In this document: piece by piece, positions 1-8,239 of the stretch
Layout: the number at the start of each line of letters is the position of its first letter
Numbering within the stretch: position 1 is the stretch's first letter
Origin: an uncultured Pseudomonadota bacterium
Lineage (GTDB): Bacteria > Pseudomonadota > Gammaproteobacteria > Burkholderiales > Burkholderiaceae_C
Direction: 5' to 3'
Length of the DNA: 64,000 bases
NCBI GenBank assembly: GCA_945952465.1
Contig: CAMFIB010000001.1
Span: 62,001-126,000, forward strand
Made by a program: the position numbers and the translations under genes
The notes under the pieces: generated by a model
Told to the model about the DNA's origin: nothing
What the model saw: the letters and a program-made list of their open reading frames with translations, nothing else
The model's database searches: none

Positions 1-241
1 CCAGCGACAGAAAGGCCAGCCACAACACGAACTCGACGACGTAGCAGGTGGTGCCGATCCAGATCCACGGGCGCCTGGCCATGCGGCGCCAGCGGGCGAG
101 GCCTTCGTCCGCGTCCTTCAGCGACGAGTCGACGGCCGCGGCCTTGAAGGCGAGCTGCCCGCCGGTGTCGACCAGCACGTTGAGCGCCCACAAGGCCAGC
201 ACCAGCGGCGTCATCGCCGCGCTGGTGTCGATGCCGCTCAT
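1..241 (-). CDS. EamA/SMR-like membrane transporter, N-terminal part only
   Basis: This is the first 80 codons of a gene that continues beyond the left edge of the window. It starts with ATG at 241, and that ATG overlaps the stop codon of the upstream hydrolase gene (ATGA, 238-241), so the two are probably translationally coupled. Two hydrophobic stretches are visible: around residues 11-22 (TPLVLALWALNVLV) and around residues 62-80 (WIGTTCYVVEFVLWLAFLSL). Between them lies a basic loop with RWRRMARRPW. This layout resembles small drug/metabolite transporters of the EamA/DMT superfamily. Only the N-terminus is present, so the substrate and total length cannot be judged. It is the last visible gene of an operon that otherwise encodes an ABC efflux system, a phosphatase and an esterase. 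Confidence 0.6.
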   Translation of the reverse strand, partial: MSGIDTSAAMTPLVLALWALNVLVDTGGQLAFKAAAVDSSLKDADEGLARWRRMARRPWIWIGTTCYVVEFVLWLAFLSL

Positions 242-1128
242 GCGGCCAGCGCGACGTCGGGGCCGTTGGCCGGCGCGGCGGAGGGCGGCTGGGCGGTGCT
301 CAGCGGCGCGACGCGTTCGACGAAGGCCACCGCCTGGGCGATGACGGTGCGGCGCTCGCGGTCGATCGTGATCATGTGGTAGCTGTCGTGCAGCAGCACG
401 ATCTCGACCTGCGCCTGCTGCGCGCGCCTGGCGATGACCTCGGCGTTGGCAACGCTGGACACGTCGTCGTGCTGCGCGTGCACCGCCAGCACCGGGCAGC
501 GGATGGCGGGCAGCTTCTTCAGCACCGCGTCCGACAGGTCGCGCATCTCGATGATGGACCACCACGGGTTGCCGGGCAGGCCGGCGGCGCTGCTGTCGCC
601 CGACTGCATCTGCGCGACGATGCGCTTGCGCAGCGCTTCGTCCTTGATGCCGTAGGGCGGCTGTTCCATGAAGATGCGGTTGCGGCCGATGCCGAAGAAA
701 CGAAAGGGCTTCAGCAGAAAGCTCAGTTTGGTGTACAGCGGGATGCTCCAGCCGTCGTGCCAGAACATCGTCGACAGCGCGACCGCGCCGTCGACCAGTT
801 CGGGCTCGTCGGCCGCCAGTTCCAGCGCCAGCACCGCGCCCATCGACAGGCCCAGCACGACGAGCCGGTCGACCTGCGGCCGCAGCCGTTGGGCCGCGGC
901 GCGCACGCTGGCCGACCAGTCGTGGCGGCTGGTGTTCAACAGGTCCTCGCTGGTGCCGCAGTGGCCCGCCAGCTGCATGCCGTAGACCGTGAAGCCGGCC
1001 TTGTGCAGGCCCTTGCCCACCATGCGCATCTCGTTGGGCGTGCCGGTCAGGCCGTGCACCAGCAGCACGCCGGTGCGGCCGCCTTCGAGCAGGAACTCGT
1101 GTTCGGTGACGCAGATGTCGTTCATCAA
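238..1128 (-). CDS. Alpha/beta hydrolase (carboxylesterase / monoglyceride-lipase type)
   Basis: 296-residue alpha/beta-hydrolase, probably cytoplasmic since no signal peptide is visible. The oxyanion-hole segment LLVHGLTGTPNEM lies near residue 22. The nucleophile elbow GLSMG places the catalytic serine at about residue 95. A late acidic motif (VLAVHAQHDDVSS, Asp near 221) and SYHMITID (His near 251) complete the triad. The family hydrolyses carboxylic esters, often of short or medium acyl chains; the actual substrate is unknown. The gene lies 7 bases after the HAD phosphatase gene and overlaps the next membrane gene by ATGA, so it is part of the same transcript. Two adjacent ATG codons (1128 and 1125) are possible starts. 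Its position downstream of an export system suggests that it edits or releases an acylated product; that is inference. Confidence 0.85.
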   Translation of the reverse strand: MMNDICVTEHEFLLEGGRTGVLLVHGLTGTPNEMRMVGKGLHKAGFTVYGMQLAGHCGTSEDLLNTSRHDWSASVRAAAQRLRPQVDRLVVLGLSMGAVLALELAADEPELVDGAVALSTMFWHDGWSIPLYTKLSFLLKPFRFFGIGRNRIFMEQPPYGIKDEALRKRIVAQMQSGDSSAAGLPGNPWWSIIEMRDLSDAVLKKLPAIRCPVLAVHAQHDDVSSVANAEVIARRAQQAQVEIVLLHDSYHMITIDRERRTVIAQAVAFVERVAPLSTAQPPSAAPANGPDVALAA

Positions 1129-1135
1129 CCCGTCC

Positions 1136-1858
1136 TCAGCGGACCACCACCGGCGCGGTGATGTCTTCGTGCAGGCGCGTGGCCTCTTCGAAATCGGTGA
1201 AGGGTGCGTGCGGCAGCTGGTGGTCGCGGCAGTAGCCGATCAGGCGGGCCTTGGCGAGCACGAAGTCGGCCTTGCCGGACACGCAGAAATCAGAGGCGCC
1301 GTCGCCCACGTACAGCACCTGGCGCTGGCGCGCGCGCTGCTCGTAGAGGCGTTCGCACTTGCAGTTGCCGCTGGCGCGCACGCAGGCCGCGCTGGCGAAC
1401 GGCGACACCAGCTTCCAGCTGCGCGGGCCGTCCTGCACCAGCTGGTTGGCGATCACCGGCAGGTGGCCCAGGCCGTGGCGGGCCAGCACATGGCGGATCG
1501 CGCGGTCCAGGCCGTCGCTGATCACCTGCACCACCTGGCCGGCGCGTTCGGCGGCGGCGACGAAGGCCGGGAAATGCGGGTCGATCGCGATCGTGTCGAG
1601 GTGGGCGTTGAGCTGCGCCTCGTTCATGTCGAGCAGCGCGATCTGGCCCTTCATGCACTCGCGCGAGCCGATGCGGCCGGCCTCCCAGTCGGCCTCCAGC
1701 TCGCGCCAGCCGGCGCGGCCGAAGCGCTCGAGCAGGCTGTCGGTCACGTCGACCAGGCTGATCGTGCCGTCGAAGTCGCACTGCACCACCCAGTCGGACG
1801 GGGCCTGCGGCGCGATGGCCGGGCGGTCGATGAAGCGGATCACGGTTTCGTTATTCAT
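1136..1858 (-). CDS. HAD-IB family phosphatase, MtnX-like
   Basis: 240-residue haloacid-dehalogenase phosphatase of subclass IB (phosphoserine-phosphatase-like). Motif I is DFDGT with the nucleophilic Asp near residue 28. Motif II is the serine in VISDGLD, and the acidic motif is GDGASDFCVSGKADFVLAK, so all catalytic elements appear present. MtnX acts in methionine salvage, but no other salvage gene is visible here, so the name describes the fold and not the pathway. The start codon ATG at 1858 lies inside the last codons of the adaptor-protein gene (8-base overlap). The enzyme probably removes a phosphate from a small molecule or lipid intermediate handled by the neighbouring hydrolase and transporters; this is inferred from context. 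Confidence 0.8.
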   Translation of the reverse strand: MNNETVIRFIDRPAIAPQAPSDWVVQCDFDGTISLVDVTDSLLERFGRAGWRELEADWEAGRIGSRECMKGQIALLDMNEAQLNAHLDTIAIDPHFPAFVAAAERAGQVVQVISDGLDRAIRHVLARHGLGHLPVIANQLVQDGPRSWKLVSPFASAACVRASGNCKCERLYEQRARQRQVLYVGDGASDFCVSGKADFVLAKARLIGYCRDHQLPHAPFTDFEEATRLHEDITAPVVVR

Positions 1859-2786
1859 GGAAGTTCACCCTCACGTCTTGACCCACGCGCAGCTCGGGCG
1901 CGCGGTCGAATTCCAGATAGCAGTCCACAACGCGCACGTTGGTGCGCAGCGCGGTTTCGTCTTCGAGGCGGCTGGCGCCATACAGCGGGCTGATGCGGAC
2001 CACACGGGCCGGCAGCTCGACGCGGCCCTGCGGTCCGTCGGTGTCGACGCTGACGCTGGCCTTCATGCCCGGTTTGACCGCCGCCACGAAGCGTTCGTTC
2101 AATTCGGCGCGCACCACCAGGGGCCGCGCCGGCATCAGCACCAGCAGGGGCTTGCCCTGGGCGCCCACCCGCAGGCCGGGTTGCGCGTAGAGTCGAACGA
2201 CGGTGCCGTCCTGGGCCGCGCCAATGGTGCGGCGGCCGGCGGCATATTGCGCCTGCTTGAGCTTCTGCTGGGCCACATGCACCTCGGCCTTCGCCACCGC
2301 CGCGCCGGCCTCGGCGTCGCGCTGCGCCTGCTGGGCCTCGTCGGCCCGCTGCTGGTCGGTCGCGCCTGCCTGCGCGGCGTCGGCCAGCCGGCGCGCCAGC
2401 TTGCGGCTGCCGGGCAGCTTGGCGGCGGCCGCTTTCTCGCGCGCCTGCGCCAGTTCCATCTCGGCCTGCGCCAGACCCACCTCGTTGGCCGCGCCTTCGG
2501 CGGACAGCTTCACCAGCACCTGGCCGCGTTTCACCGCAGAGCCTTCGGCCACCTGGACGGTCTCGACGGTGCCGTCCTGGGGCGCCATCACGTCGAGCAG
2601 GCCGCCCTGCACCTCGACCTTGCCGCGCGCCACCGCCACGTCGCGCGGGCCGGCAGCCGACGCCGGGGCCTGCGCGCGGGCCTGCGGCAGGCCGGGCATG
2701 CTGCGGTCCAGGCAGCCAGACAGCGCGCACGCGGCCAGCAGGGTGGCGACACAGGGGAGCAGGGGGCGGATCAGCGGGGCGTTCAT
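1851..2786 (-). CDS. HlyD-family periplasmic adaptor lipoprotein (DevB/MacA-like)
   Basis: 311-residue membrane-fusion protein of a tripartite exporter. The N-terminus has a hydrophobic signal with two candidate lipobox cysteines (LAAC at residue 20, LSGC at residue 25), so it is probably a lipoprotein. A lipoyl/barrel-sandwich half follows (DVMAPQDGTVETVQVAEGS), then an Ala/Gln/Lys-rich coiled-coil hairpin (roughly residues 90-170), then the second half (TIGAAQDGTVVRLYAQPG) and a beta-barrel. The stop codon lies inside the start of the HAD gene, and its own ATG overlaps the stop of the ATPase gene (ATGA). It should bridge the inner-membrane ABC transporter to the outer-membrane factor encoded at 4728-6155. 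DevB of the cyanobacterial glycolipid exporter is one plausible relative; MacA is another. Confidence 0.85.
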   Translation of the reverse strand: MNAPLIRPLLPCVATLLAACALSGCLDRSMPGLPQARAQAPASAAGPRDVAVARGKVEVQGGLLDVMAPQDGTVETVQVAEGSAVKRGQVLVKLSAEGAANEVGLAQAEMELAQAREKAAAAKLPGSRKLARRLADAAQAGATDQQRADEAQQAQRDAEAGAAVAKAEVHVAQQKLKQAQYAAGRRTIGAAQDGTVVRLYAQPGLRVGAQGKPLLVLMPARPLVVRAELNERFVAAVKPGMKASVSVDTDGPQGRVELPARVVRISPLYGASRLEDETALRTNVRVVDCYLEFDRAPELRVGQDVRVNFHE

Positions 2787-3592
2787 GCGGTCGTTTCGGG
2801 GGAGGTGGCCGGGCGGCGCGGCAGGCCCGACGGCCCGGTGCTGGGCCGCCAGTCGTTGCAGATGCTGCCGTCTTCCATGTTCAGCACGCGGTCGGCGTGG
2901 CGCACCAGCCGCGGGTCGTGGCTGACGCACAGCACCGTGGTGCCGTGGCTGCGCGCGATCTGGTGCAGGATGTCGATGACGCGCTGGCCGTTGTCGGCAT
3001 CCAGCGCGCTGGTGGGTTCGTCGGCGAACAGCAGCTCGGGCTGCTTGGCCAGGGCGCGGGCAATGGCCACGCGTTGCTTCTCGCCGCCCGACAGCTCGGC
3101 CGGCCGCGACTGCGCGCGCTGCGCCATGCCGACTTCGTCGAGCGCGCGCATGGCGCGCTCCAGCGACACCGCACCGGAGAGGCCGAGGTAGCCCAGCGGC
3201 AACTGCACCTGCTCCAGCGCGGTCAGCGCCGGGAACAGGTTGAAGCCCTGGAACACGAAGCCGGTGTGCTGCAGCCGGAAATGCTCGAGGTCGCGCTTGT
3301 TGAGGCGGCCCAGGTCCTGGCCGAGCGCGGTGATCTGGCCGGCATCGGGCTGCTGCAGGCCGCTCAGCAGCGACAGCAGCGTGCTCTTGCCGCAGCCGGA
3401 GGGGCCGGAAATCAGCGTCAGCTCGCCGGCGCACAGCGCGATGGAGAGTTGCTGCAGCACCTGCACCCGCACCACGCCGCTGACGAAGGACTTGGACACG
3501 CCGCGCGCGCCGATGCTGGTGCTCTTGGCGTTGCAGCCGGCAGCGGCCTCGGGGCTGGCGGTGGGGTTGGTGCGGGAAGAAGCGGTCGTCAT
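2783..3592 (-). CDS. ABC transporter ATP-binding protein (LolD/MacB/DevA-like)
   Basis: 269-residue cytoplasmic ATPase. Walker A is GPSGCGKST, the Q-loop is VFQGFNLFPALT, the signature is [15 protein letters not shown], Walker B is LLFADEPTS, and the H-loop is SHD, in the correct order. The sequence is typical of the subfamily that pairs with FtsX-like permeases (LolD, MacB, DevA). The first roughly 25 residues are a low-complexity Ser/Thr/Asn/Ala extension before the ABC core. Here ATPase and permease are separate genes, unlike MacB, in which they are fused. The gene is 5 bases after the permease stop and overlaps the adaptor gene by ATGA, so the four transporter parts are co-expressed. The export substrate is not evident from sequence. 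Confidence 0.9.
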   Translation of the reverse strand: MTTASSRTNPTASPEAAAGCNAKSTSIGARGVSKSFVSGVVRVQVLQQLSIALCAGELTLISGPSGCGKSTLLSLLSGLQQPDAGQITALGQDLGRLNKRDLEHFRLQHTGFVFQGFNLFPALTALEQVQLPLGYLGLSGAVSLERAMRALDEVGMAQRAQSRPAELSGGEKQRVAIARALAKQPELLFADEPTSALDADNGQRVIDILHQIARSHGTTVLCVSHDPRLVRHADRVLNMEDGSICNDWRPSTGPSGLPRRPATSPETTA

Positions 3593-3597
3593 GGCGA

Positions 3598-4731
3598 TCA
3601 CCGCAACAACACGGCCGGATCGGCGCGCAGCAGCCCGCGCACCGCGATGAGGCCGGACACCATCGCCAGCCCGCCGATCAGCAGCGCGCAGACCAGCGCA
3701 ACCGGCGTGTTCATGGCGACCGGCACGTCCTGGCTGGCCGCCGCGGTGAGCAGGAAGGTGCTGGCCACCGCGGCCACCATCAGGCCGATGCCGCCGATCC
3801 AGCACGATTGCTCGAACACCACGCGGCTCAGCGACTTCATGCTGACGCCCAGCGCGTTCAGCATCGCGTACTCGCGCGACGAGGCCGCCACCACCGACAT
3901 GAAGGATTGGCTGGTCACCGCCGCGCCGACGAGGCAGACGATGGCGGCCATGAACAGCACCGCGATGCCGGCGCCGGTGCCGAACATCCAGTAGAGCTGC
4001 GACCGGGTGGCGAACTGTCGCGCAGTCCAGACCTCGAAGGGGCCGAAGGCGCGGTCGGCCACCATGCGGTCGCGTGCTTCGGCCGCGCGGTCGGGGTCGC
4101 GCACCTGGGCGACGAAATAGGTCATGCCGGGGGTCTGCTCGTTGCCCATCAGCGACTGCGCGGTGTCGATGGACGCCAGCACGTTGACGCCGCCGAGCGC
4201 GCGCAGCCCGGGAATGGCGGCGACCAGCTGAACCCGCTGGCCGTTGATGAGGGCGCTGCCGCCCGGCTCGATGCCAAGCTGCTCGGTATCGGCCCGGTCG
4301 ACGATGACCGCGCCGGGCTCGCGCAGCCGCGCGCGCAGGCCGGCCGGCAGGATGCGGGCGAACATCAGCGCGTCGGCCTGGGTGCGGATGCCGGACACGA
4401 AGACCGAAATGCCGCCGCCCGCCTGCTGCGGGTTGTGCGAGTTGGCCTCGACCCACAGGTAGGGCTCGACGGCCGTCACGTCGGGGTCGATGCGCAGCCG
4501 CATCTCGACGTCGGACGACACCGGCCGGCCGAAATTGACGCTCTGCGTGCCCGGGTAGCCGGCCCACAGGTCGGCCGACGAGGCGGTGACGGAGACGGCA
4601 GCGCTGCCGAAGATGCCCAGCACCAGCGCGGCCTGCACCACCAGCAGCACGCCGGAGAAGCCGATGGCCAGCACCGCCGGCATGAAGCGGCGCCATTCGT
4701 GCACGAAGGTCTTGCGGGCCAGCGCGATCAT
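3598..4731 (-). CDS. FtsX-like ABC transporter permease (DevC/MacB-type)
   Basis: 377-residue inner-membrane permease. It has one transmembrane segment near residues 16-42, a large periplasmic domain (roughly 45-255), and three further hydrophobic segments in the last 120 residues (beginning MFGTGAGIAVLFMAAIVCLV, then WIGGIGLMVAAVA, then VALVCALLIGGLAMVSGLIA). This one-plus-three topology is the FtsX/MacB plan. The conserved C-terminal pattern EYAMLNALGVS is typical of the family. The start overlaps the stop of the outer-membrane factor gene (ATGA at 4728-4731). The permease forms the membrane domain of the exporter with the ATPase at 2783-3592. The short length and separate ATPase are reminiscent of cyanobacterial DevC, which exports glycolipids; that link is a suggestion from architecture, not proof. 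Confidence 0.85.
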   Translation of the reverse strand: MIALARKTFVHEWRRFMPAVLAIGFSGVLLVVQAALVLGIFGSAAVSVTASSADLWAGYPGTQSVNFGRPVSSDVEMRLRIDPDVTAVEPYLWVEANSHNPQQAGGGISVFVSGIRTQADALMFARILPAGLRARLREPGAVIVDRADTEQLGIEPGGSALINGQRVQLVAAIPGLRALGGVNVLASIDTAQSLMGNEQTPGMTYFVAQVRDPDRAAEARDRMVADRAFGPFEVWTARQFATRSQLYWMFGTGAGIAVLFMAAIVCLVGAAVTSQSFMSVVAASSREYAMLNALGVSMKSLSRVVFEQSCWIGGIGLMVAAVASTFLLTAAASQDVPVAMNTPVALVCALLIGGLAMVSGLIAVRGLLRADPAVLLR

Positions 4732-6155
4732 CGGGCCGCTCCGGCGAGTTGCGTGGCCGGCTTCAGCGCGGCGGCGGCTTCGGCCGCCGGCAGCGGTGCG
4801 CCGCCGAGGGCCTTGTACAGCGCCACCACGGCCAGCGCGCGGGCGGCGCGGGCGGCGACGAGTTCAAGGCTGGCGGCAAGCGCGGCGCGTTCGTCGGCCA
4901 CACGTTCCAGGTCACTGGCCAGGCCCAGGCGGCGCAGCGTGGCCTGCGACTGCGCGCGCTGCGACAGCGCCTCGCCGCCGGCCAGCACCTGCTGCTCGCG
5001 TTCGCGCTGCAGGTCGAGCGTGGCCAGCGCAATTTCGGTCTCGGCCACGCCTTCGATGACCGCCTGCCGGTAGGCCAGCAGCGAGGCGTCCACCGCCTCG
5101 CGCCGGGCGTTGGCGGCAGCCTTGCGGCGGCCCCAGTCGAACAGAGGGATGTCGATGAGGGGCCCGATCACCGGCGTGTAGTCGTTCGACAGCGGCCGGT
5201 TCTGCGTGACGTTGTACGAGTACACCAGCGAAGCGCCCAGCGCGATGCGCGGCAGCCGCTCGGCCTCTGCGGTGCCGAACTCTCCGCTGGCCTTCATGAC
5301 CTCGGCCTCGGCCAGCCGGATTTCGGGCCGCCAGCGGAGAAGGTCGGCGGGCACCTGCGTCACGGTGAAGTCGGCGAGCTGGGGTTGCGGGCCGGGCTGC
5401 AGCCAGGTGGCGTCGGGGGCGGTGCGGCCGAGCAGCGTGGCCAGGCCCTGGGCGGCACTGCCCACCAGTTGGCGCGGCTGGATCTGCTGGGCCAGCGTTT
5501 GCGAGACGCGGGCGTTGGCCTGGTCGCGTTCGCCGGCGCCGGCCAGGCCGGTGCGGATGCGGACGTCGGTGAGTTCGGCGGCGCGACGGTCCAGCTCGGC
5601 GATGCGCTGCAGCGCAGCCACCTGCTGCTGCGCCGAACGCAGGTCGACGTAGCTGCGTACCACCTCGCCCACCAGCGTCACGCTGGCGGCATGGCGGCCG
5701 GCCTCGGCGGCGTCGATGCGGGCGTCGACGGTGCGCGCCGTGGCTTCCCGGGCGCCGAACAGGCCCAGTTCCCAGGCGGCGTCCAGGCTGCCCTGGAAGA
5801 ACGCGTCGGTGGCCGAGACGCTTTGCACCGACTTGAAGCCAACGCCCAGCGTCGGCAGGAATTGCGCGTTGTCGCGGCCGGCCAGGATGCGGGCCTGGCG
5901 CACGCGGCTCCTGGCCTGCGCCAGCGTCAGGTTTTCGGCCAGCGCCTGCTGCACGAGCCGGTTGAGCTGCGCGTCGTTGAAGGCCGTCCACCAGCTGTCC
6001 AGCGCCGGAGCGGCGCCGTTGCCGCGGCCGGCGGCGTGCTGCCAGGCGGCCGGCGCGACCTGCGGGAGTTCCGGCGCCGGCACGGTGCCGCAGGCGGCCA
6101 GCAGCGCGAGCGAGGCGGCGGCGAGGGGCAGGGTGGTGGCGGAAAGGAGGCGCAA
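4728..6155 (-). CDS. Efflux outer-membrane lipoprotein, NodT/OprM type
   Basis: Outer-membrane factor of about 475 residues and first gene of the operon. It is TolC-like: two homologous halves, each with long helices and short beta segments, for example WWTAFNDAQLNRLVQQAL (start of repeat 1) and PADLLRWRPEIRLAEAEV (start of repeat 2). The signal peptide ends in a lipobox (LLAAC). No ATG lies in frame near the signal peptide, so I place the start at a TTG at 6155; a CTG at 6161 is the alternative. The channel would complete a four-part export path with the adaptor, permease and ATPase. The gene faces away from the response-regulator gene at 6321, which leaves a 165-base divergent control region. 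Confidence 0.85.
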   Translation of the reverse strand: MRLLSATTLPLAAASLALLAACGTVPAPELPQVAPAAWQHAAGRGNGAAPALDSWWTAFNDAQLNRLVQQALAENLTLAQARSRVRQARILAGRDNAQFLPTLGVGFKSVQSVSATDAFFQGSLDAAWELGLFGAREATARTVDARIDAAEAGRHAASVTLVGEVVRSYVDLRSAQQQVAALQRIAELDRRAAELTDVRIRTGLAGAGERDQANARVSQTLAQQIQPRQLVGSAAQGLATLLGRTAPDATWLQPGPQPQLADFTVTQVPADLLRWRPEIRLAEAEVMKASGEFGTAEAERLPRIALGASLVYSYNVTQNRPLSNDYTPVIGPLIDIPLFDWGRRKAAANARREAVDASLLAYRQAVIEGVAETEIALATLDLQREREQQVLAGGEALSQRAQSQATLRRLGLASDLERVADERAALAASLELVAARAARALAVVALYKALGGAPLPAAEAAAALKPATQLAGAAR

Positions 6156-6320
6156 GTGCAGGTCGCAGAACGGGAGAATGGGCCATTGGACAAGCCCCTT
6201 CTGGAGCGGCCTTGCAGGGTTTGTGGAGGAATCGTGGAGCCGGGGCGATGGGGCGGGCTGTGGATAAACTTCGGCGACCACGCGCCGGAACCCCTGCGCC
6301 GAACCCGCCCTCCAACCACC
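6156..6320. promoter_or_regulatory. Divergent control region between efflux operon and two-component genes
   Basis: 165 bases without a coding feature separate the outer-membrane factor (minus strand) from the response-regulator gene (plus strand). I see no consensus -35/-10 pair for either direction. A GATAAA-like element near 6262 is the closest to a -10 for the plus strand. The arrangement suggests that the response regulator controls the efflux operon from here, but no repeated operator half-site stands out to the eye. Confidence 0.35.
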
Positions 6321-7052
6321 ATGTCCAGTTCCTTTCCGTCCCGCGACAGCGGCCAGCTCGTGCTGGTGGTCGAGGACGAAACCGGCATCGCCGACATCCT
6401 GATCGCCTACCTGCAGCGCGACGGCCTGCGCACGCTGCACGCCGAGGACGGGGAGCAGGCGCTGCGGCTGTTCCGGCAGGCGCGGCCCGACATCGTGCTG
6501 CTCGACATCCACCTGCCCGGCATGGACGGGGTCGACGTGCTCAAGCACATCCGCAGCGACGGCGCCACCCCGGTCATCATGGTCACCGCGCTGGCCGACG
6601 ACGTCGACAAGCTGCTGAGCCTGCGGCTGGGCGCCGACGACTATGTGGTCAAGCCGTTCAGCCCGGCCGAGGTGGTGGCACGGGTGCGGGCGGTGCTGCG
6701 CCGCAGCGCGCCCATTACCACCACGGCGGCGGCGCCGATCCGCGTGGGCCGGCTGGAGATCGACCTGGAGGCGCACGCCGCCTTCAGCGTCGACGAGGGC
6801 GGCGAGACCCAGGCCGCGCCGCTGCCGCTGACGCTGACCGAATTCCGGCTGCTGGCCTGCCTGGCCGCGCAGCCGCGCCGCTGCTTTTCGCGCAGCCATC
6901 TGATCGAGACCTGCCTGCCCGAAAGCGAGGCGCTCGACCGCGTCATCGACTCCCACCTCAGCAAGCTGCGGCGCAAGCTGCAGGCCGCCGGCCACGACGA
7001 CCTGATCGAGACGGTGCGCGGCATCGGCTACCGCCTGTGGCCCGGGGCATGA
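6321..7052 (+). CDS. OmpR/PhoB-family response regulator (BaeR-like)
   Basis: 243-residue response regulator. The receiver domain has the acidic pair in VVEDE (near 18-20), the phospho-acceptor Asp in LLDIHLPGMDG (residue 62), the switch Thr in VTAL and the conserved Lys in VVKPF (residue 111). The C-terminal winged helix ends in the typical SHLSKLRRKL...VRGIGYRLW. The ATG at 6321 gives a receiver domain of normal length. The stop overlaps the kinase start (ATGA at 7049-7052). It is divergent from the exporter operon, a common arrangement for a regulator that controls the adjacent efflux genes. The stimulus is unknown. Assignment to the OmpR class is firm; the BaeR likeness is only by general resemblance. 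Confidence 0.9.
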   Translation: MSSSFPSRDSGQLVLVVEDETGIADILIAYLQRDGLRTLHAEDGEQALRLFRQARPDIVLLDIHLPGMDGVDVLKHIRSDGATPVIMVTALADDVDKLLSLRLGADDYVVKPFSPAEVVARVRAVLRRSAPITTTAAAPIRVGRLEIDLEAHAAFSVDEGGETQAAPLPLTLTEFRLLACLAAQPRRCFSRSHLIETCLPESEALDRVIDSHLSKLRRKLQAAGHDDLIETVRGIGYRLWPGA

Positions 7053-8239
7053 ACCGGTTCTTCGACCGCATCTGGGTCCGCTTCGGACTCGGCATTGCGG
7101 CCACCGTGCTGGTCACGGTGGTGGTGCTGGGCATCAGCATGACGGTGTTCACCGAGGTGCAGTACCGCAGCTTCCACCGCAGCCTGCCGATCGAGGTGCG
7201 GCGCGAACTGGACGACCTGGCCGAGCGCGACATGGAGGACAGCCCGCGCGCCATGGAAATCTACAGCCGCTACTGGGCGACCGACCTGTTGTACGGCGAG
7301 CGCTGGTCGCTGCTGATCGGCGTGCTGGCCAGCCTGCCGTTCGGGCTGATCGCCGGTTTCTGGGTGTCGCGCATCGTCACCCTGCCGGTGGCGTCGGTGG
7401 CGCAGGCGGCCCAGATGGTGGCGCAGGGCCAGTTCAGCGTGCGGGCCGAGGCCGGCAAGTACGAGCGCGGCGAAATGGCCGACATGGTGCGCGACTTCAA
7501 CCGCATGACCGATTCGCTGCAGGCGCTGGAGACCGAGCGCCGTGCCACCGCCGCCGCCATCTCGCACGAGCTGCGCACGCCGCTGGCGGTGCTGCAGGCC
7601 CGGCTGCACGCGCTGTGCGACGGCGTGATCGAACCCACCGAGGCCGAGTGCCGCAAGCTGCTCGACCAAGCCGGACACCTGACGCGGCTGGTCGATGACC
7701 TGCACACGCTCTCGCTGGCCGACGCCGGCCGTCTGTCGCTGCACAAGATGCCGCTGGACTTGATCGAGCTGACCCGCGACACACTGGCGGGCTACGTCAG
7801 CCGGCTCGACGCCCACGACATGAAGGTCGAGCTGATCGCCGACGACCACGGCCGGCTGGAAGTGGAGGCCGACCGCGACCGCATGCGGCAGGTGCTCTCC
7901 AACCTGATCGAGAACGCCATGCGCCATGCCAGCGCCGGCCGCTGGCTGGAGATCGAGCTGGCGCCGCAGGGCGCCGAGGTGGTGATGACGGTCAGCGACG
8001 CCGGCCCCGGCCTGCCCGACGGCATCCGCCTCGACCAGCCGCAGCGCTTCTACCACTCCGACGCGTCGCGCACCCGTGGCGTGCCGGGCAAGGGGGGGGC
8101 CGGGCTGGGCCTGTCCATCGTGCACACGCTGGTGAGCCGACAGGGCGGCCGCATGGAAGCCGGCCGTTCGCGGCGCGGCGGTGCGGCGCTGACGATCCGG
8201 CTGCCGCGCCTCGGTGCTGTGCCGGCGCTGCCGGTTTAA
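7049..8239 (+). CDS. Sensor histidine kinase (BaeS-like)
   Basis: 396-residue inner-membrane kinase. A first transmembrane segment (about 13-33) and a second (about 88-106) enclose a short periplasmic sensor of roughly 50 residues. A HAMP domain follows (RIVTLPVASVAQAAQMVAQG). The H-box is AAISHELRTPLAVLQ with the phospho-acceptor His near residue 173. The N-box is VLSNLIENAMRHA, and the G-boxes are DAGPGLP and GKGGAGLGLSIVHTL. It shares an ATGA overlap with the response regulator, so the pair is co-translated. The 3' end overlaps the convergent YhgE/Pip gene by 4 bases within a TTTAAA palindrome: TAA serves this gene at 8237-8239 and the other gene at 8238-8236. Confidence 0.9.
   Translation: MNRFFDRIWVRFGLGIAATVLVTVVVLGISMTVFTEVQYRSFHRSLPIEVRRELDDLAERDMEDSPRAMEIYSRYWATDLLYGERWSLLIGVLASLPFGLIAGFWVSRIVTLPVASVAQAAQMVAQGQFSVRAEAGKYERGEMADMVRDFNRMTDSLQALETERRATAAAISHELRTPLAVLQARLHALCDGVIEPTEAECRKLLDQAGHLTRLVDDLHTLSLADAGRLSLHKMPLDLIELTRDTLAGYVSRLDAHDMKVELIADDHGRLEVEADRDRMRQVLSNLIENAMRHASAGRWLEIELAPQGAEVVMTVSDAGPGLPDGIRLDQPQRFYHSDASRTRGVPGKGGAGLGLSIVHTLVSRQGGRMEAGRSRRGGAALTIRLPRLGAVPALPV

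Noticed and set aside
376-1993. Plus-strand open frames over the hydrolase and phosphatase genes
   Set aside because: They are low-complexity His/Arg/Ala-rich shadows opposite genes with clear catalytic motifs.
4912-6315. Alternative minus-strand frame with an ATG near 6192 over the outer-membrane factor gene
   Set aside because: The translated product is Arg/Pro-rich without TolC features; the correct frame has a signal peptide, lipobox and both TolC repeats.
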